This document shows positions 26,303 through 34,722 of a stretch of 64,000 nucleotides of DNA, in pieces (position 1 is the stretch's first letter; every line of letters starts with the position of its first letter). The notes under the pieces were generated by a model. That model worked only from the letters and a program-made list of their open reading frames with translations, ran no database searches and was not told the origin of the DNA. A program made the translations under genes and the position numbers. The stretch is taken from contig CAZGFQ010000006.1 of assembly GCA_964525185.1 (NCBI GenBank), forward strand, positions 1-64,000, in the 5' to 3' direction. The DNA comes from JABHGY01 sp964525185 (GTDB lineage Bacteria; Fidelibacterota; Marinisomatia; Marinisomatales; UBA1611).

Positions 26303-26397
26303 TTGAGAAAATAATTTAAAACAACTATGGCCCTTATTCAGTAATTCAAACGCAATATAATTTGAATGTTTAAGTTTGGAACGTCTTATAAAAAGAA

Positions 26398-26979
26398 TTA
26401 AAACCCTAATTGGTAAAATATTTTTTCTCCACCCTTCATTTTGGGCGAGCAAACCAATTCTACTTCTTTGGGTAGTTTTTTGAAATCATACACTAATTCG
26501 GCAATAACAGATTTATTCTTAGCCATTCCGAACGAAACGGTATTTCTTCCTTCAAATGGATTTAATTCAGCTTTATTTTCTCCTGCGCCAATTAATTTAA
26601 TTTGCGTCATAGCAGAAAAATCAAATGGCTTTTTTCCTGAATTAGTTATCTTCATTTTAAGCGTTACTTGATTTCCATTTTTTTTAGCGCTAATTAATTT
26701 ATATTTTACATTTTCTGCAATTTGCTCCGCGCCAATTGGGAGAGAGACCCGCCCATCATTTAACGCATTTACGGGGATATAAAACTCAATAGTTGCTTTA
26801 ACATATTTTCCTGATTTGTCTAATTTCAATTTTGTAACCTGTGTGCCGCTAGCTAAGGACCCAATTGAAGAATTTTCGTTAGCATTAATATATATGTCAG
26901 AGCCCGACTTTAGTGTCGTTGATTGCCCCAATAATATTCCCCCAACTAATATAATCGCTAACCAGAGCATTTTCTTCAT
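26398..26979 (-). CDS. Exported protein of unknown function, possible DUF4352-like beta domain
   Basis: A 193-residue protein with a signal peptide (residues 1-18, MLWLAIILVGGILLG). Residues ~20-45 (SDIYINANENSSIGSLASGTQVTKL) read like a small SH3-type motif. Residues ~100-165 (KMKITNSGKKPFDFSAM, NTVSFGMAKNKSVIAELVYDF) resemble the beta-sandwich of DUF4352-type secreted proteins; this is a weak visual match. Its ATG overlaps the motB-like stop by one base (TAATG), so it is co-translated with the MotA/MotB pair and is probably a periplasmic partner of that complex. Confidence 0.6.
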   Translation of the reverse strand: MKKMLWLAIILVGGILLGQSTTLKSGSDIYINANENSSIGSLASGTQVTKLKLDKSGKYVKATIEFYIPVNALNDGRVSLPIGAEQIAENVKYKLISAKKNGNQVTLKMKITNSGKKPFDFSAMTQIKLIGAGENKAELNPFEGRNTVSFGMAKNKSVIAELVYDFKKLPKEVELVCSPKMKGGEKIFYQLGF

Positions 26980-27704
26980 TATAAGGTTTCTCCATTTACT
27001 TTTTCTTTAATAAAGGCATCTAAATATATTTCAACTCTCCTATTTTTCCCGCGCGCATCTTGTAGGGCAACTGTATTCTTTATTCCTCCGGTTTCGATGA
27101 CAGGTCTAAATTCTCCATATCCCATTGCTGAAAAGAATTTTTCATCTAATTGCGCATATTTACTTAACAAACGAACCAAGTTTAAAGATCGAGCGGATGA
27201 TAGCTCCCAATTGCTAGGAAAAGCTGCTCGTTTGGGAAGCGGCAAATCATCTGTATGGCCTTCACACCTTATTTCTACATTTAATAATTCATCCCGTTTT
27301 TCAATTAAATCTAATAACCCAGCATAACCTTCGTCAGTGTATACATTCAGCACTTTGGATGTCCTAATAATACCCCCAATCTGAATCAATAAAGGGTAAA
27401 CCCTAGGATCAACATCAGCTGACATAGATTTAAATAATTTCCCGCGCATTGTAATTTTTATCCCTTTGGTTACGCGATCAACTTGAACGTAGGACGATGA
27501 TACGTTTTCAGCTAATTCTTCATATGTTTCATCTAGTAATTTATTTATAACACGATCGATATGCTTTTCCGCATCATTCAATATCACTAACAACATAATG
27601 AAAAATGTAAGAAGAAGTGTGACTAAATCAGCAAAAGTGAGTGCCCAGGCTGTGGATTTTGCCTTACGCTCATTGAGAGTTATTTCTTTTTTTACTTGAA
27701 GCAA
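26979..27704 (-). CDS. motB: MotB-like stator protein with OmpA peptidoglycan-binding domain
   Basis: A 241-residue protein with one N-terminal membrane helix (WALTFADLVTLLLTFFIMLL) containing the aspartate expected to carry the translocated ion. The C-terminal OmpA/MotB domain has the EGHTDD and NWELSSARSLNLVR peptidoglycan-binding motifs followed by GYGEFRP. The predicted start is TTG at 27704, 8 bases after the upstream motA-like stop. It would anchor the stator to the cell wall. No flagellar gene is in the window, so a flagellar role is not supported here. The size and OmpA domain argue against ExbD or TolR. Confidence 0.85.
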   Translation of the reverse strand: MLQVKKEITLNERKAKSTAWALTFADLVTLLLTFFIMLLVILNDAEKHIDRVINKLLDETYEELAENVSSSYVQVDRVTKGIKITMRGKLFKSMSADVDPRVYPLLIQIGGIIRTSKVLNVYTDEGYAGLLDLIEKRDELLNVEIRCEGHTDDLPLPKRAAFPSNWELSSARSLNLVRLLSKYAQLDEKFFSAMGYGEFRPVIETGGIKNTVALQDARGKNRRVEIYLDAFIKEKVNGETL

Positions 27705-27712
27705 GTGTCTGC

Positions 27713-28510
27713 TTATTCGGTGCGTAAATTAGATGGAATGAAGGTCATCAGTTTTTCACGTATTAAAATTGGATGTTCCTTCGAATGAAGGCTGATGATA
27801 CCTTCAACAATAATATTTTTCATCATTAATTCATCCTCTGATTTGCGTTTTAATTTCCCACCAATTGGTAGAAAAATTAAATTCGCAAATAAGACACCAT
27901 AAAATGTGGTAATTAGAGCAAGCCCCATGCCTCCTAAAAGCTCAGCAAATTTTGCCGCAACATCAAAGTTTAATGTTTCATCTCCTGAACCGCCAAAATT
28001 ATTCATCATTACAATTAAGCCAAGAACTGTTCCAAGCATTCCAAAGGCAGGCGCATAAGAACCCATATATAAGAATATTTCTTGGCCAGAAATGTGGCGA
28101 CTCATAATATTGCTCATTTCCATTCTTAAATAATCTCTAAGTCTGGCTGAATCACGCTCATTGATTGCAAGTTCAATGCCTTTTCTAAGGAATTTGCTCT
28201 CAATTTGGTCAAGCTCTCCTTCTAAAGAAAGAATACCATCTTTTCGAGCTTTTTCAGCTTTTTGGACTAATTGTTCGATGGTTTGGATATAATCGAATCG
28301 CTCTTTTATAAATACATTTTTTAATATACTTCCAACACCTAAAAAAACTTTTAGTGGATAATTAACCAATGTTGCAGCGATGGTTCCACCTAAAACCAAT
28401 AAAACTGAATTCACATTTAAAAACCAATAAAGTTCGCCTCCGCCATTAATGATTCCGACAATTATAACGCCGAAACCTGCTGTGAGGCCTATTGCAGTAC
28501 CTAAATCCAT
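27713..28510 (-). CDS. motA: MotA-like proton/sodium channel subunit
   Basis: A 265-residue MotA/TolQ/ExbB-superfamily protein with four predicted membrane helices: residues ~5-22, ~32-50, and a paired set at ~150-210 holding APAFGMLGTVLGLIVMMNN and GLALITTFYGVLFANLIFLP. The long cytoplasmic loop (residues 70-150) is typical of MotA rather than ExbB. It would form the ion channel with the adjacent MotB-like protein. An AGGA site precedes the ATG. Ion type cannot be fixed from the sequence. Confidence 0.87.
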   Translation of the reverse strand: MDLGTAIGLTAGFGVIIVGIINGGGELYWFLNVNSVLLVLGGTIAATLVNYPLKVFLGVGSILKNVFIKERFDYIQTIEQLVQKAEKARKDGILSLEGELDQIESKFLRKGIELAINERDSARLRDYLRMEMSNIMSRHISGQEIFLYMGSYAPAFGMLGTVLGLIVMMNNFGGSGDETLNFDVAAKFAELLGGMGLALITTFYGVLFANLIFLPIGGKLKRKSEDELMMKNIIVEGIISLHSKEHPILIREKLMTFIPSNLRTE

Positions 28511-28598
28511 ATTATCCTAAAGTTTATTTATTGTGTGGGAAAAGAAGGCTATCCGCCTGTCTTATCATCATAAATCTTATTGAAAATTAATTTTCGAT

Positions 28599-29426
28599 TC
28601 AATCTTTTTTCTTATGATGATGAAGCGATTTGCTTCCTTCAAATAAGGTGTCTTTTTCTTCTTGGGTTAATTTGTCAAATCCAACCTGATTAATTTTTTC
28701 TAGAATACGATTAATATCCATTTCCATTTTATGGCGCTTGTTTATTGTTTTTTCATGTTGATGAATTTTATACTCTAATACCTGTTTTCGTATAGCGAAT
28801 ATGGCATCTTTCCATCTAAAGTTTGACCGTAAAATAATAAATCCAATCACCATTCCTGATAAATGTGTCATATGGCTAATATTAGACGTATTTCCAAGAG
28901 ATGAGAAAAAAGCAATTGCTCCAATACTTATAACAAACCACACAGATTTAATGGGCAATATACCATAAAGATAGATGGTTCTATTTGGATACATAAGCCC
29001 ATATGCTAATAAAACACCATATACTGCGCCACTTGCTCCAACAACAGGTATAATTGAATTAAAATTAAGAATAAATGTAACCAAACCTGAGCCGACACCT
29101 GTCATGAAATAATATTTTAAAAAACGCTCTTTCCCCCACACCTTTTCCAATTCTGTTCCAAACATCCAAAGAACAAACATATTAATAAGTACATGCCAAA
29201 TACCTCCATGAAAAAACAAATATGTAAAAGGTTGCCAAATCATGAACTGAGACCAAACAGATTTTGGAACAAGACCAAAAAGCTGAAAAAACATTATTGA
29301 TTGTCCCGATAAAGTTTGAAAAAAAAAGATTACAAAATTAACGGTCACTAATAATTTGATAGCATCCGTAAATATTTTCGGTTTGAAAGACAAGCCTCCT
29401 GAAGGTGATTGGAATTGGTATCTCAT
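28599..29426 (-). CDS. Rhomboid-family intramembrane serine protease
   Basis: A 275-residue membrane protease with at least six hydrophobic segments. The catalytic serine is Ser132 in VVGASGAVYG (GxSG), the catalytic histidine is His188 in HMTHLSG, and the WQPFTYLFFHGGIWHVLINM region is the family's conserved L1/TM2 block. The C-terminal 75 residues are a charged cytoplasmic tail with a short coiled-coil-like stretch. Substrates are unknown. It reads away from the next gene across 218 bases that show no clear elements beyond AT-rich sequence. Confidence 0.9.
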   Translation of the reverse strand: MRYQFQSPSGGLSFKPKIFTDAIKLLVTVNFVIFFFQTLSGQSIMFFQLFGLVPKSVWSQFMIWQPFTYLFFHGGIWHVLINMFVLWMFGTELEKVWGKERFLKYYFMTGVGSGLVTFILNFNSIIPVVGASGAVYGVLLAYGLMYPNRTIYLYGILPIKSVWFVISIGAIAFFSSLGNTSNISHMTHLSGMVIGFIILRSNFRWKDAIFAIRKQVLEYKIHQHEKTINKRHKMEMDINRILEKINQVGFDKLTQEEKDTLFEGSKSLHHHKKKD

Positions 29427-29644
29427 GGTTTCTCAAAATTAATGAAATTTCACACTTTAAAGTACTCATTGATAAAAAAGTTCATTAATAATTACCTGTC
29501 CAAAAAAAATGAAAAGGGTGATCACTATCGCTAATCTATAAATTAGAATAAAAAGGATTTATTACAATCGTTCCGAAAGGTAATAGATTAATCAAAAAGT
29601 AGGTTTAAAATTGGTCCCTTACTGAATGAACAAATGGAACTATT

Positions 29645-30142
29645 TTGAAAAACTTTAATCCTCTGAATTTTTATCCACAAGATGAATTAAGCCAAACTTT
29701 AAACGAAAGCGCTCTGTCTATTGGCGGAAAAAATTATTTTTTACAACTCTTAGAAGCTGTACGGGATGCGCAACCGCATCCACTCTTAGCTAAAAATGCA
29801 GAATTTAAATTTTTGGTTGGATCCGTAAAATGGTCAAAGCCAATATTTAGAGAAAAATATACTTTATTTAAACAAGTTAGATTAAATAATAAGGATGGTA
29901 ATATTTTTCCTAAAAAAGGAATAAAGGGGTATAAAAGTATTTTAAATCTTCTTCGAACTTTGAAACCAATTACCTTTACGGTTCAACCTAAAAATAAAAA
30001 AGACGGAAATGGATTTACATTTCAACCATTGATAATTGTGGATGATAATACGACAGAAATAAATCCGCTTTTTGAAGCACTTTTTTTTGCTCCCGTTTAT
30101 CAGGTTAAAAAAAGTTTAACATCAAAGAAAAAATCCAATTGA
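29645..30142 (+). CDS. Unrecognised 165-residue protein, possibly truncated by UGA
   Basis: I do not recognise this protein. It has no signal peptide or membrane segment, and is rich in Lys, Asn and Phe, with features such as FPKKGIKGYKSILNLLRTLKPITFTVQPK. The only plausible in-frame start is TTG at 29645 (weak GGA site 6 bases before), because an in-frame stop lies just upstream. The same frame stays open for 43 codons after the terminal TGA (to 30274) and ends 2 bases before the next gene; that extension contains SAKYPIPFSKGDVEIAWTQP, which reads like protein. The TGA may therefore be a recent nonsense mutation or a sequencing error. Confidence 0.5.
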   Translation: MKNFNPLNFYPQDELSQTLNESALSIGGKNYFLQLLEAVRDAQPHPLLAKNAEFKFLVGSVKWSKPIFREKYTLFKQVRLNNKDGNIFPKKGIKGYKSILNLLRTLKPITFTVQPKNKKDGNGFTFQPLIIVDDNTTEINPLFEALFFAPVYQVKKSLTSKKKSN

Positions 30143-30276
30143 ATCGATAACCATGCTTTATATACTCGAACCAAAATCAATTCTAGCGCGAAGTATCCAA
30201 TCCCATTTTCTAAAGGTGACGTGGAAATAGCTTGGACTCAACCCATTATTATACAAAATTATAAAAGAGAATAATT

Positions 30277-31521
30277 GTGGACCAATATTTCTTTACAAAT
30301 GACGCCACTGTATTCGGTATTTTAATTGGTATTTTATCATTCATTTTTACTACATCTAAAAGTAATCATCCGTTTTGGAAAAAGTTTTATACATTTGTAC
30401 CAACCCTGCTCCTGTGTTACTTTATTCCATCCTTATTTAATTCGTTTGGTGTTTTTTCTGGTGAACATTCAAACCTCTATTTTGTAGCATCTAGGTATCT
30501 ACTTCCTACCAGTCTCGTTCTGCTTACAATTAGTATAGATTTACCAAGCATTTTGAAGTTAGGGCCCAAAGCATTAATCATGTTTTTCACAGGGACTGTG
30601 GGTATAATTATCGGGGGTCCATTAGCCATATATATTATTTCATTTATTGCTCCCGACATTGTGGATGGCGCTGGACCTGAAGCCGTTTGGCGCGGACTAA
30701 CTACGGTTGCTGGAAGTTGGATTGGTGGAGGTGCAAATCAAGTAGCCATGAAAGAAGTTTTTGATGTGGGCAATCATATATTTTCTGCAATGATTGCTGT
30801 CGATGTTATCATAGCTAATATATGGATGGCCTTCTTGCTTTATGGTGCTGGAATTCAACTGAAATTAGATCGGTGGCTTCAAGCAGATACATCAGCTCTT
30901 GTTGAACTAAAAGAAAAGATAGAAATCTATCGCGCACAAATAATTCGATTACCAGATTTGACAGATACTATGATGGTAATGAGTGTTGGCTTTGGCGTCA
31001 CTGCTCTTGCTCATTTTGGCGCAGATATAATAGCGCCATGGATTTCAACTTTTGCTCCTGAATTAGAAAAGTTCAGCCTTACATCAAGTTTCTTTTGGTT
31101 GATTGTGTTAGCCACAACAATGGCTCTAGGTTTATCATTTACAAAAGTTCGCAATTTGGAAGGCGTTGGAGCATCTAGATATGGAAGCTTGTTTTTATAT
31201 ATTTTAGTTGCAACCATTGGAATGAAAATGGATTTATTAGCTATTTTCGACTATCCAGGTTTATTCCTCGTGGGATTTGTTTGGATGGCAATTCATGCAA
31301 CGTTACTCATTGGTGTCGCGAAGTGGATTAAGGCACCCTTCTTTTTTATGGCTGTTGGAAGCCAGGCAAATGTGGGAGGCGCTGCATCAGCGCCTATCGT
31401 TGCATCCGCATTTCATCCATCTTTAGCGCCAGTTGGTGTTTTGTTGGCTGTTTTGGGTTATGGGGTTGGCACTTATGGTGCTTGGTTGTGTGGCGTCATT
31501 ATGCAAATTGCTGCAAATTAA
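30277..31521 (+). CDS. DUF819-family integral membrane protein, transporter-like
   Basis: A 414-residue polytopic protein with about ten to twelve hydrophobic segments. It matches the DUF819 family in the TSLVLLTISIDLPSI segment, the AGSWIGGGANQVAM motif and the mirrored VGSQANVGGAASAPIVASAF motif, which form an inverted-repeat transporter-like layout. The family lies near Na+-dependent and gluconate-type carriers, but substrates are unproven. The start is GTG at 30277. It is followed by a 24-base gap and a converging minus-strand gene. Confidence 0.83.
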   Translation: MDQYFFTNDATVFGILIGILSFIFTTSKSNHPFWKKFYTFVPTLLLCYFIPSLFNSFGVFSGEHSNLYFVASRYLLPTSLVLLTISIDLPSILKLGPKALIMFFTGTVGIIIGGPLAIYIISFIAPDIVDGAGPEAVWRGLTTVAGSWIGGGANQVAMKEVFDVGNHIFSAMIAVDVIIANIWMAFLLYGAGIQLKLDRWLQADTSALVELKEKIEIYRAQIIRLPDLTDTMMVMSVGFGVTALAHFGADIIAPWISTFAPELEKFSLTSSFFWLIVLATTMALGLSFTKVRNLEGVGASRYGSLFLYILVATIGMKMDLLAIFDYPGLFLVGFVWMAIHATLLIGVAKWIKAPFFFMAVGSQANVGGAASAPIVASAFHPSLAPVGVLLAVLGYGVGTYGAWLCGVIMQIAAN

Positions 31522-31545
31522 TCATTTATTAATCTATAAAAATTT

Positions 31546-32394
31546 TTATTTGGCGATTAATCTGCTCCTAATATAATTCAGTGGATTTAAAATTGGAGAC
31601 ATCGCGCTTAAGTCCGCTTCTGGAACTACAAGTTGTGGCATAATAATTTGTTCAACTTTTAATGAATTAATTTTTAACAAATGGTAGGCAGCGCTTATGT
31701 ATAAATCTCTCGGAAAAACCCCTTTTATTTGATCAAATCCGTATTGGTTAAGCCCGTCGCGTATGATGGTAGAACAACTGCGGGTAAATATATTAAACCC
31801 AGAATATGCTTCTGGTTCTTTAGGCTTAGGTGGTGTTGATCGAATAACATTTAACTGATGTTTGTAAATATTTCCTAATTTTTCTACATCAATTCCTTCT
31901 ATCCGCAATACATGAATTGTGCGCATAAAATTTCGTCCGAATTTGTCATAATACGGTAATCCATCTTCTGATATTTCGTATTTACCATTATTGGGTGACG
32001 GAGCAAATTCGCCGAGTGCCGGACGGTAAAAAAATTCTTCTTCTGTTATAATTTCATTTTCATTCATTAAATGAGAAAAATTAAAAATTTCTCCATTTAC
32101 ATTGATGGCGCTATGGCCTAATGTGGATGTTAAATATTTGACCAATCGTTGCGCATAATAAATTTCAACATATGGTTCTGTTGATTTTGGTTTATCTGGC
32201 CAAATAATTACAATCGGTTGGTTTTTTTCATAGTCACGCTCTGGCAGCAGGCGCGCGAAAACAAACTGACCATCCCAATGATCTAAATAACCATCCCATA
32301 TTGGGTGATTTGAAAAATAATTAACCCCATCATTGCCCTCTATAAATGGATGGCCATCGTTACGGCGAAGAATTCCTTTAATTATTGTATTCAT
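31546..32394 (-). CDS. Papain-like (permuted NlpC/P60 or DUF4105-like) hydrolase candidate
   Basis: A 282-residue protein with no signal peptide. Residues 92-107 (LGHSAINVNGEIFNFS) and 203-213 (FTRSCSTIIRDG) give His94 followed by Cys207. That His-before-Cys order, with an S-C-S-T-I-I-R-D helix, recalls permuted papain folds such as DUF4105/Lnb or YiiX-type proteins. The FPRDLYISAAYHLL stretch afterwards fits the same layout. This is motif-level inference only. The ATG overlaps the recO stop by one base (TAATG), so it is the third gene of proS-recO-this. Its substrate, whether peptide, lipid or thioester, is unknown. Confidence 0.5.
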   Translation of the reverse strand: MNTIIKGILRRNDGHPFIEGNDGVNYFSNHPIWDGYLDHWDGQFVFARLLPERDYEKNQPIVIIWPDKPKSTEPYVEIYYAQRLVKYLTSTLGHSAINVNGEIFNFSHLMNENEIITEEEFFYRPALGEFAPSPNNGKYEISEDGLPYYDKFGRNFMRTIHVLRIEGIDVEKLGNIYKHQLNVIRSTPPKPKEPEAYSGFNIFTRSCSTIIRDGLNQYGFDQIKGVFPRDLYISAAYHLLKINSLKVEQIIMPQLVVPEADLSAMSPILNPLNYIRSRLIAK

Positions 32395-33080
32395 TATGAT
32401 AATATTTGTTTTAATACGTTTAAAGATTTTAATTGGCCTAATGTATCAAAATGATAAAATAGGTTTGCTCTAATATAATTAGAAATAACTCGATTATCTT
32501 TTGGAAGAACTTCTATGTTATCAATAAGCGATATTTCCTCTTTCATTAATGATTCTATAATTGATCTGCTTTTTGGTCCTTCATTTGGATCTGGCAACAT
32601 GAGTCCTGGCAATTCGCGTTGATCTAAATCAGGTCTAAAACCTAAGTGAGATAATAAAGCTAATTCATAATACCAAAATAATGTATTTAGATTATTTTTT
32701 TCTTTATTAAAAGAACGAAAAACGTCAATTAATACTTTAAATAATTCTGGATGTGGGTCCTCGTCGGATAATGTTTTATCCGTCATTTCAATTATTGAAA
32801 GCGCAAATGTAATTCGCTTGAGATCATTTTGAATATTTGGCCATGTTTCTATAAAACTTCTTTTTGATATGATATGAAGATTTCTTGATTCTTTATAATT
32901 AAAAATGAGCTCAATGTGACTCATAGGTTGAAACAGTGCTGCGCTACTTGATTTTTTTGCACGAGCCCCTTTTATAATAAAGCTCATTTTTCCTTTTTCA
33001 AGGGTAAAACAACGCGCAATTAAACTTGTATCGCCATATGGAAAAGACTTTAAAACAATGGCAGGAGTTTGAATAATCAT
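32394..33080 (-). CDS. recO: DNA repair and recombination protein RecO
   Basis: A 228-residue RecO, which helps RecR load RecA onto SSB-coated DNA. The N-terminal OB fold shows TPAIVLKSFPYGDTSLIARCFTLEKGK, followed by the typical VKGARAKKS-like loop (IIKGARAKKSS). The helical C-terminal domain contains LALLSHLGFRPDLDQ. The usual zinc-finger cysteines after this point are absent, as in some RecO proteins. It lies 31 bases after proS and is coupled to the papain-like gene. Confidence 0.87.
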   Translation of the reverse strand: MIIQTPAIVLKSFPYGDTSLIARCFTLEKGKMSFIIKGARAKKSSSAALFQPMSHIELIFNYKESRNLHIISKRSFIETWPNIQNDLKRITFALSIIEMTDKTLSDEDPHPELFKVLIDVFRSFNKEKNNLNTLFWYYELALLSHLGFRPDLDQRELPGLMLPDPNEGPKSRSIIESLMKEEISLIDNIEVLPKDNRVISNYIRANLFYHFDTLGQLKSLNVLKQILS

Positions 33081-33111
33081 TGGTATGACTTATTCATAAT
33101 ACTGAATGTTG

Positions 33112-34578
33112 TTAGTATGCTTTTGCGTAAACAACCTCGTGCATTGCAGGCTTCCCGGAATAAATACACGTTAATCCTTCAGGATTTTCATCTAATGGAA
33201 TGCATCGTATAGTTGCTTTTGTTTCACTTTTAATGGTTGCTTCAGTTTCATCGCTTCCATCCCAGCCACATTTTACAAATCCGCCTTTAATTATTTGTTC
33301 TTTAAAGGCATCATAATTATCTACAGTATAAGTATGTTTATTTTGGAATTGTAACGCTTGCGAAAAAAGTCCATTTTGAATTTCGTCTAATAAATGGGGA
33401 ATAGATGAAATAGCCTCATCTAAAGATAGTACACTTTTTTCACCTGTGTCTCTTCTCGCTAAAACGGCTTTCCCGTTTTCAATATCTCTTGGCCCAACTT
33501 CTAAACGGAGAGGAACGCCTTTCAATTCCCATTCGTTAAATTTAAAACCAGGAGAATTATCTGTCCAATCTTCATAAAAACGAACATTTTTTTCTGTTAA
33601 AGATTTACGAATAGGGTCTAAATATTTTTTTACAGCTATTTGCTGTTCGTCATTTTTTGCGATAGGTATAATAACAACTTGTATGGGAGCAATTTTTGGA
33701 GGAAGACGCAGCCCTTTATCATCTCCATGTGTTAAAATAACGGCACCAACTAATCGGGTACTGACGCCCCAACTAGTCGCATAGACTAATTCTTCCCGAT
33801 TGTCTTTTGTTTGAAATGTAACATTAAAGGCTTTTGCAAAATTTTGCCCTAAATTATGAGATGTTCCTGCTTGCAATGCTCGTTTATCTCCCATCATAGC
33901 TTCAATACAGTATGTTTTATCTGCACCAGCAAATTTTTCAGACTCTGTTTTGACTCCTGTTATTACAGGCATCGCTAAATAATCTTCAGCTAATTGTCGA
34001 TACAACTCTAAAATATCTAATGTTTCTTTCTGGGCTTCCTCTGCTGTAGCGTGAGCTGTGTGCCCTTCTTGCCATAAAAATTCCGATGTTCGTAAAAATA
34101 ATCGAGTCCGCATTTCCCATCGAACAACATTCGCCCATTGATTAATTAATAACGGTAAATCGCGGTAAGATTGGATCCACTTTTTATACATGGACCAAAT
34201 GACTGTTTCAGATGTGGGTCGAACAATAACTTCTTCTTCAAGTTTGGATTCTGGGTCCACAACAACGCCATGCTCAGGATCTGATTTTAGGCGTGTATGT
34301 GTTACCACAGCACATTCTTTAGCAAATCCTTCAACATGTTCTGCTTCTTGAGCTAAAAATGATTTTGGAATAAATAAGGGGAAATATGCATTAACATGCC
34401 CTGTTTCCTTTATCATTTTATCAAAAATATCTTTTATATTATCCCAGAGCTGGAAGCCATATGGTTTAATAACCATTGTCCCTTTTACAGGTCCGTGCTC
34501 TGCGAGACCCGCTTTTGAAACAACTGCATTATACCAGGTTGAAAATTCTGTATCTCTTGAAGGTAATCCTTTACTCAT
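33112..34578 (-). CDS. proS: Prolyl-tRNA synthetase, short (type 3-like) form
   Basis: A 488-residue class II synthetase lacking the long editing (INS) domain of E. coli ProRS. Motif 2-type sequence VVRWEMRTRLFLRTSEFLWQEGHTAHA, the TSETVIW motif, and motif 3 near the C-terminal third are visible. The LQAGTSHNLGQNFAKAF block is characteristic. The C-terminal region carries the extra zinc-binding-like domain of the archaeal/eukaryal-like type, ending in AKAY. It opens the minus-strand set proS-recO-papain-like gene. Confidence 0.95.
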   Translation of the reverse strand: MSKGLPSRDTEFSTWYNAVVSKAGLAEHGPVKGTMVIKPYGFQLWDNIKDIFDKMIKETGHVNAYFPLFIPKSFLAQEAEHVEGFAKECAVVTHTRLKSDPEHGVVVDPESKLEEEVIVRPTSETVIWSMYKKWIQSYRDLPLLINQWANVVRWEMRTRLFLRTSEFLWQEGHTAHATAEEAQKETLDILELYRQLAEDYLAMPVITGVKTESEKFAGADKTYCIEAMMGDKRALQAGTSHNLGQNFAKAFNVTFQTKDNREELVYATSWGVSTRLVGAVILTHGDDKGLRLPPKIAPIQVVIIPIAKNDEQQIAVKKYLDPIRKSLTEKNVRFYEDWTDNSPGFKFNEWELKGVPLRLEVGPRDIENGKAVLARRDTGEKSVLSLDEAISSIPHLLDEIQNGLFSQALQFQNKHTYTVDNYDAFKEQIIKGGFVKCGWDGSDETEATIKSETKATIRCIPLDENPEGLTCIYSGKPAMHEVVYAKAY

Positions 34579-34722
34579 TGGTTCTCTCTTTATGATTTAT
34601 AGACTTTAAAATTACCGGCGATCAGTGGGATGACCAATCATTTTAACCTCATTCAAAAAAATTAAAATTCATTTTGAATTTAATTCTTGAGAGTCCACCA
34701 ATAAGCATTTATTTTCTTCCCC

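Noticed and set aside
27713..28510. MotA-like protein as an ExbB/TolQ energiser for the nearby TonB receptors
   Set aside because: The partner has a full OmpA-type peptidoglycan-binding domain, which ExbD and TolR lack, and the loop layout is that of MotA.
30140..30142. TGA as a selenocysteine codon
   Set aside because: It is near the end of an unknown protein without a redox motif, and no convincing stem-loop follows it.
34665..34681. AAATTCA-TTT-TGAATTT inverted repeat between proS and the amidohydrolase gene
   Set aside because: Entirely A/T-dominated with a short stem; such repeats are expected by chance at this base composition.
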